Of a DNA stretch of 64,000 bases, positions 59,691-64,000 are shown piece after piece (position 1 is the stretch's first letter; every line of letters begins with the position of its first letter). This DNA comes from Perognathus longimembris pacificus. Lineage: Eukaryota > Chordata > Mammalia > Rodentia > Heteromyidae. The translations under genes were made by a program, and so were the position numbers. The stretch spans positions 7,824,963 to 7,888,962 of the forward strand of contig NC_063176.1 of assembly GCF_023159225.1 (NCBI RefSeq). The letters run 5' to 3'. The notes below the pieces were generated by a model. It was not told the DNA's origin, made no database searches, and was given only the letters and a program-made list of their open reading frames with translations.

Positions 59691-60449
59691 TCAACAATAT
59701 AGGACAAATTGGTCAGAGAACTTAGGGAGTAGTTTGCTTTCAAGACACAGAGGAATAAATATTATTTTTCATATTTGTGAAGGCCATATTAAACTTTGAT
59801 ATCTGAGCCAACAGTTCATGGATAGTTTTATATTTGTAAAATTGTAGGCTGTTTTATTCCTCTTAGTAGTCTTCCTATGGAAATCTTGTAGTACCTATGT
59901 TGTTAATATTTAAATTATTTTCATCCATTTGTTTTTTTCTTTTGTACTATGAGTTCCATTTTATATCATTGCAATACCTTCTTTCATTCAAATAAGATGT
60001 AATGTTTTCTATTTCAATAACGATATATCCTTTATGACTAATAATCACATTTTCATATTTGAAAAAAATGTAGATGCCAAATGCAAAAGCATTTTCCTTG
60101 ATAAAAAATTGTATCTTTAATTTTTTATTTTCCTTTATTAACCACAAAGGCATCTGCAGGAAGCTTTGCATTGATTAAAACATCTAATTTTTCTTGTTTA
60201 GTTCTTCACTTAAGTGCAACCCTATACATTGAAAAACGTATTCTTATTTACTTTTCCCTAATTATTTACAATCCTCAACAGTATTTTAATGTCTGATGGT
60301 ATCTACTCAAAATAAATAATGTTTAAAATGTTATATTTGACTTCTTTTGGTATATTTCCTGGAATATTAATACCTTAACACTGATTTATCTTCCTCAGCC
60401 TAGAAAACTTGCGGTTTATATAAGCGTTTTTTTCAACCCTAAAATTTTG

Positions 60450-60450
<1 letters not shown>
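59691..60450. other. AT-rich single-copy DNA
   Basis: Nothing recognised. Confidence 0.4.
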
Positions 60451-60481
<31 letters not shown>

Positions 60482-60482
60482 C
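60451..60482. repeat. (GT)n microsatellite
   Basis: About 15 GT units with one GTAT interruption. Confidence 0.95.
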
Positions 60483-60724
60483 CATTCTAGTATGCACACT
60501 TAATTTCCTGCTTTGATAATTTGTAATTGAAGGCATTATATCTGACCTGTTTAAATTGTAATTTAGAAGAGGATAATTTTCTGGTTAATTGTCATTGTTT
60601 TGACTGGTAATTAAATCTTCATTAAATCCATAATTTGAAATACCTTGATTGCACATTTCATGTGAGTGATGTTAGCCAGAAATCTACTAACACTTTTCTT
60701 CTTTCTTCTGTTTATTTCATCTCT

Positions 60725-60770
60725 TTCTTCCTTCCTTCCTTTCTTTCTCTTCTTTCTTTCTTTCTCTTTC

Positions 60771-60829
<59 letters not shown>

Positions 60830-60870
60830 CTTTTCCTCTTTCTTTCTCCTTTCTCCTTTCTTCCTTCCTT
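60725..60870. repeat. (TTTC)n array at SINE tail
   Basis: TTTC tetranucleotide array with TTCC edges, running through T-rich sequence into the tail of the next minus-strand SINE. Low-complexity open frames here are artefacts. Confidence 0.95.
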
Positions 60871-60918
60871 CCATATTTATTTATTTGTTTTCTTATTTAC
60901 TTACTTATTTGATTATTT

Positions 60919-61133
60919 TTTTTTCCTGGTCCTGGGGCTTGAACTCAGGGCTGGATGATGTCCCGGAACCTCATTGTGATCACGGCTTGCACTCTACCAT
61001 TTGAACCACAGCTGCACATTTTCCCAAGCAGTTTACTGAAGTCTCATGTACTTTCCTGCCCGGGTTGACTTTGAACCGGGTTGATCTTAGCCATCTGAGT
61101 AGCTAAAATGACAGGTATGAGCCACCGGCTCCA
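60919..61133 (-). mobile_element. B1-like/Geo composite SINE
   Basis: Complement of B1 head ('gtatgagccaccggctcc', 'catctgagtagctaaaatg') with decayed Geo arm ('tcctggggcttgaactcagg', 'catttgaaccacagctgc'). Confidence 0.75.
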
Positions 61134-61139
61134 TCTCTT

Positions 61140-61315
61140 TATCCCAGGTACCTGGACTTGGGGTCTTGCTCTTACTAAGCTTTGCTTTACCACATGACAC
61201 AGCTCCAGCCCATTTTCTAAAGTCTCACTTTTTCCCATTCCTAGCTTGGAACATTATCTTCTTACTCTACCTCTCACTCGCTGAAATTACAGGTATATAT
61301 CAACTGAATGAGCCC
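61140..61315 (-). mobile_element. Possible B1-dID-type SINE, diverged
   Basis: 'ggacttggggtcttgctctt', 'accacatgacacagctccag', 'gctgaaattacaggtatat' fits a second 7SL/tRNA composite directly behind the previous SINE. Confidence 0.45.
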
Positions 61316-61676
61316 ACAATTTGCCTTGGCTACTTGGATTTAAAAAAAAAAAAACACATTAAAAGTACTTTCAATTTTTGAATTCTGGTTCAAAATGTCA
61401 AACATATCTGTTCTTGTCAATTAGTCCCACATACTGGGTCTACCACTATTGGTTATTACTAAGATCCGTTTTCTGTGCTCTCTCTTTCTTCTTTTTCCCC
61501 TCAGAATTTTAACTTTTGTCTTTCTTCTCTCCAGGTATGCTTTACTTCATCTTGGCTTCTGTTTCAATATATTAGAGACCTTGTAATTTTTCTTGAAGAA
61601 TATGGACTATTTAGTCAAGAATTAAGGGAAAACCTTCCTTTGTTGTTGTTTTGTTTTGGAGTAAAAAATAAACCTT

Positions 61677-61795
61677 GTCTGGATATAGTGGCATGCATCA
61701 ATAATGCTAGCAATTGAAAGGCACAAGCAGGAAGGTAGCAAGTTCTAGGCAAGCCTGAGCTACATAGTGAAATTATGTTTCAAAATAACTGAAAC
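61677..61795 (+). mobile_element. B1 SINE monomer
   Basis: 'ctggatatagtggcatgcat', 'ctaggcaagcctgagctaca', 'tagtgaaattatgtttca' matches the B1 order over about 115 bp. Confidence 0.65.
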
Positions 61796-64000
61796 CAAAG
61801 CAATCAGGAAAAAAATCATGGCTTTTTACTTTATTGTAGCAATAGAAATTGTCGTACATGTTTGTTATCCTTAAAGAATTCTTTAACAATCATCTTTAGA
61901 AGTTTTAAATTTCCTTGTGATAGCAAAAAGTTATGTTGTACATGTATGTATGTAGACATATGCATACGTGAGCTTTAATACACACAATTCCAAATGCTTC
62001 TTCAATTATAATGGAGTTTCTAACTGATAAACTCATCAAAAGCAGAAAACTCATAAGGTAAGGATTCATGCAGTGTTCTCAGATGCTGACTAGCACAGTA
62101 GCATCTGCACTCTGTAAGGTCAGTTATTTCCACTTGTGATCAATATTTCCTATCTTTTTCCATATCCCTAGCCTGGAAGAAGCTCAACATTCCCACTTTT
62201 GTTTCTCCTGGAGGAGTTATCACTTTTGAACCACCATAATGCAAACAATTTGCAATTCTAATCTTTTCAAAGGGGGCCTTTTGTGTTTGTGAACGGGTAA
62301 GACAACAATAAATCATATTTTCAGACACTAAGCTTCAGGATATATTTCTCTGCAGCCACAGGTAATTCAGGTTTTTAGATTTATTTTTATATCTTTAGAA
62401 AATAACAGAATGATTTAATAGATTTTTGTAAAAGTTTTTAGTTTACAGTGAGCCTAACTACTCCTCCAACATGTGACACCTTTTTGTCTAAACTGTTGTA
62501 AGATAAAATACACCCAACAATGGATAATTACCTCATTAGTTCATTAAAAGCCTTTCTCTTATTGATGGAGAGAACGCTTTAAAATATAGCCTTTTCATAA
62601 GAGGAATATTTTTAAAAAATGATTTGTCATGAAATTTCAAAGCTTAAAATTATTGGTTGTATTTGTGAAGTACTTCTGTTATTAATTGCTTTAGAATGCC
62701 AAAATCCCCGGTGGTATACACTGGCAAAACAAGCTGATTAAGAGGCTGGGTATTATTTTTAAATTACTTAATTGCCATTTAATGAAATAGGGAGCTCCAA
62801 CTTCCATGCTAGCTAATAAAATGGTTACTCTGCAAGGAATGAATTACTGGTTGCATTGACCTTGCAGAGCAAGCTGTGCTTAGAGAAGCCACAATAATAC
62901 ACTTCTCCAATGATGGTATAGGGACTGAAAGCCATATTACTAGAAATGTGCACGTTAGCACTTATATCCCTTTTATAAGCACTGAAATAATGGCTAACAT
63001 ACATTAAGAAATGTCTTGGTATTCCACTGGGTGCCCTGATTGCACTCAAGCCACACGTGTGAACACCTCTTAATTGCCGATGTAATTTCTAAGGAAGTAA
63101 AAACACAGTTCATTTACTTTTTTCCATCCTGCCCTTGGGAACCTGCAATTTTGCTTCGTTATAACCATTCAACCTTTAGCCCTCATGCACTTCAAAAAGG
63201 TTTTCAGTATTTTGTGTGTAATAAAAACAGTACCTATGGGCAGCCATGAACAATTCCATTACATTTGTTAGTACCACTGTGTCCAAGTTTGGAATTAGCT
63301 AAGGTCAAAGACAGAAATTTAGTCATACAAAGAGAAGAATTTTACATGTGCCACTTAGCTTCAAGGGCAAATGAATATTTCAGAAGGAAGAATGTCTACC
63401 TTCTGTTTTGTTTACTATATCATCTAATTCTGAAGGAATGGAATTTAAAGAATGCACTCTATTTGTCCAAATTTCCAATTGGCATTCCAATTGATTCCTA
63501 TGATAAATTTACTATTCGGTTAAAATTATGTATTTTTATATTTGCATTTATAGCACATATGCTAGTATATATGAATGGTATACTAAAATGGTAGTATACA
63601 TGTAATGTTATATTATTAGTGCATATGGATGTAATGGATATGTCTGTTTATATTGAGCCCTAAAAACTCAGTAAATTGGTAGAAAATATTTAGGAGCTAT
63701 GTTTAATATTTGCAGAATTTCCAGCGATTATTTCCCACACTACACAGGTTAACAACAACTGGCACAGCATTTATATTTGATTTTGTGTTGTACATTATCT
63801 AGATAGCATATAAAGGATATAAGATAACATGCATACGTAATATGAAAGTACTACAGTCTGTTCTGTAAGAGAGATGGACATCAATGGGTTTTAGTATCTT
63901 TGGGGGTCTCAGAAACAAACTTTCATGGATATCCAGGGAGGACACTTTGAGATTTTACACGCACATCCACATACATACATCTGCTTGTGGCCAGTTGTGA
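61796..64000. other. Single-copy DNA to the window end; TAATT-rich block 62640-63060
   Basis: No coding gene seen. The open frame at 63265-63594 (109 codons) has no recognisable domain and ordinary AT-rich composition. Confidence 0.45.

Noticed and set aside
60611..61004. Lysine/glutamate- or serine/phenylalanine-rich frames
   Set aside because: Direct translations of the TTTC array.
63265..63594. 109-codon open frame
   Set aside because: No recognisable domain or homologue; ordinary for AT-rich DNA of this length.

Overview
The window looks like non-coding mammalian DNA from a rodent of the superfamily Geomyoidea (kangaroo rats, pocket mice, pocket gophers). The main evidence is a set of eight near-complete dimeric SINEs. 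Each has a tRNA-Ala/ID-like left half and a second arm starting near 'gctgtggctcaagtgg', which fits the IDL-Geo family reported as restricted to Geomyoidea. B1-like (7SL-derived) SINEs, MaLR-type LTRs and traces of MIR, MER5 and L2 fit a rodent. The DNA is AT-rich. I found no host exon, tRNA gene, CpG-island promoter or convincing processed gene copy, so this is probably intergenic or deep intronic. The genus and locus cannot be named from the sequence alone.

Layout. 0-9.5 kb: mostly single-copy DNA with two inverted LINE-1 3' ends, IDL-Geo and B1/Geo SINEs, CA repeats and a perfect 24-bp palindrome. 9.57-16.09 kb: one full-length LINE-1 (L1) between perfect 15-bp target-site duplications, with GC-rich promoter/5' UTR, ORF1, ORF2, 3' UTR and A-rich tail. 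It is recently inserted but broken: a frameshift at the end of ORF1, two frameshifts and one nonsense codon in ORF2, and loss of one endonuclease catalytic aspartate. 16-26 kb: a cluster of 3' ends from a different L1 lineage, two of them inserted inside B1/Geo SINEs. 26-45 kb: AT-rich single-copy DNA with IDL-Geo insertions at 28.4, 29.3, 38.3, 41.9 and 44.7 kb, an ancient L1-like relic, a chain of three B1-like units, MaLR LTRs and GATA/GACA microsatellites. 45-64 kb: similar single-copy DNA with further SINEs, a MaLR LTR, a GC-rich probable solo LTR on the minus strand, and TTTC, GA and hexanucleotide repeats.

The elements are parasitic modules rather than a gene system. L1 supplies reverse transcriptase and endonuclease, and SINE insertions with A-tails and short target duplications fit mobilisation by it. 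The most notable observations are the Geo arm shared between two SINE types with unrelated heads, a 42-bp duplication in the ORF1 coiled coil like that known in mouse L1, loss of endonuclease D145, coexistence of two L1 3' UTR lineages, and two diverged homologous segments at 9.0 and 21.5 kb. I saw no novel host pathway or defence-like system.
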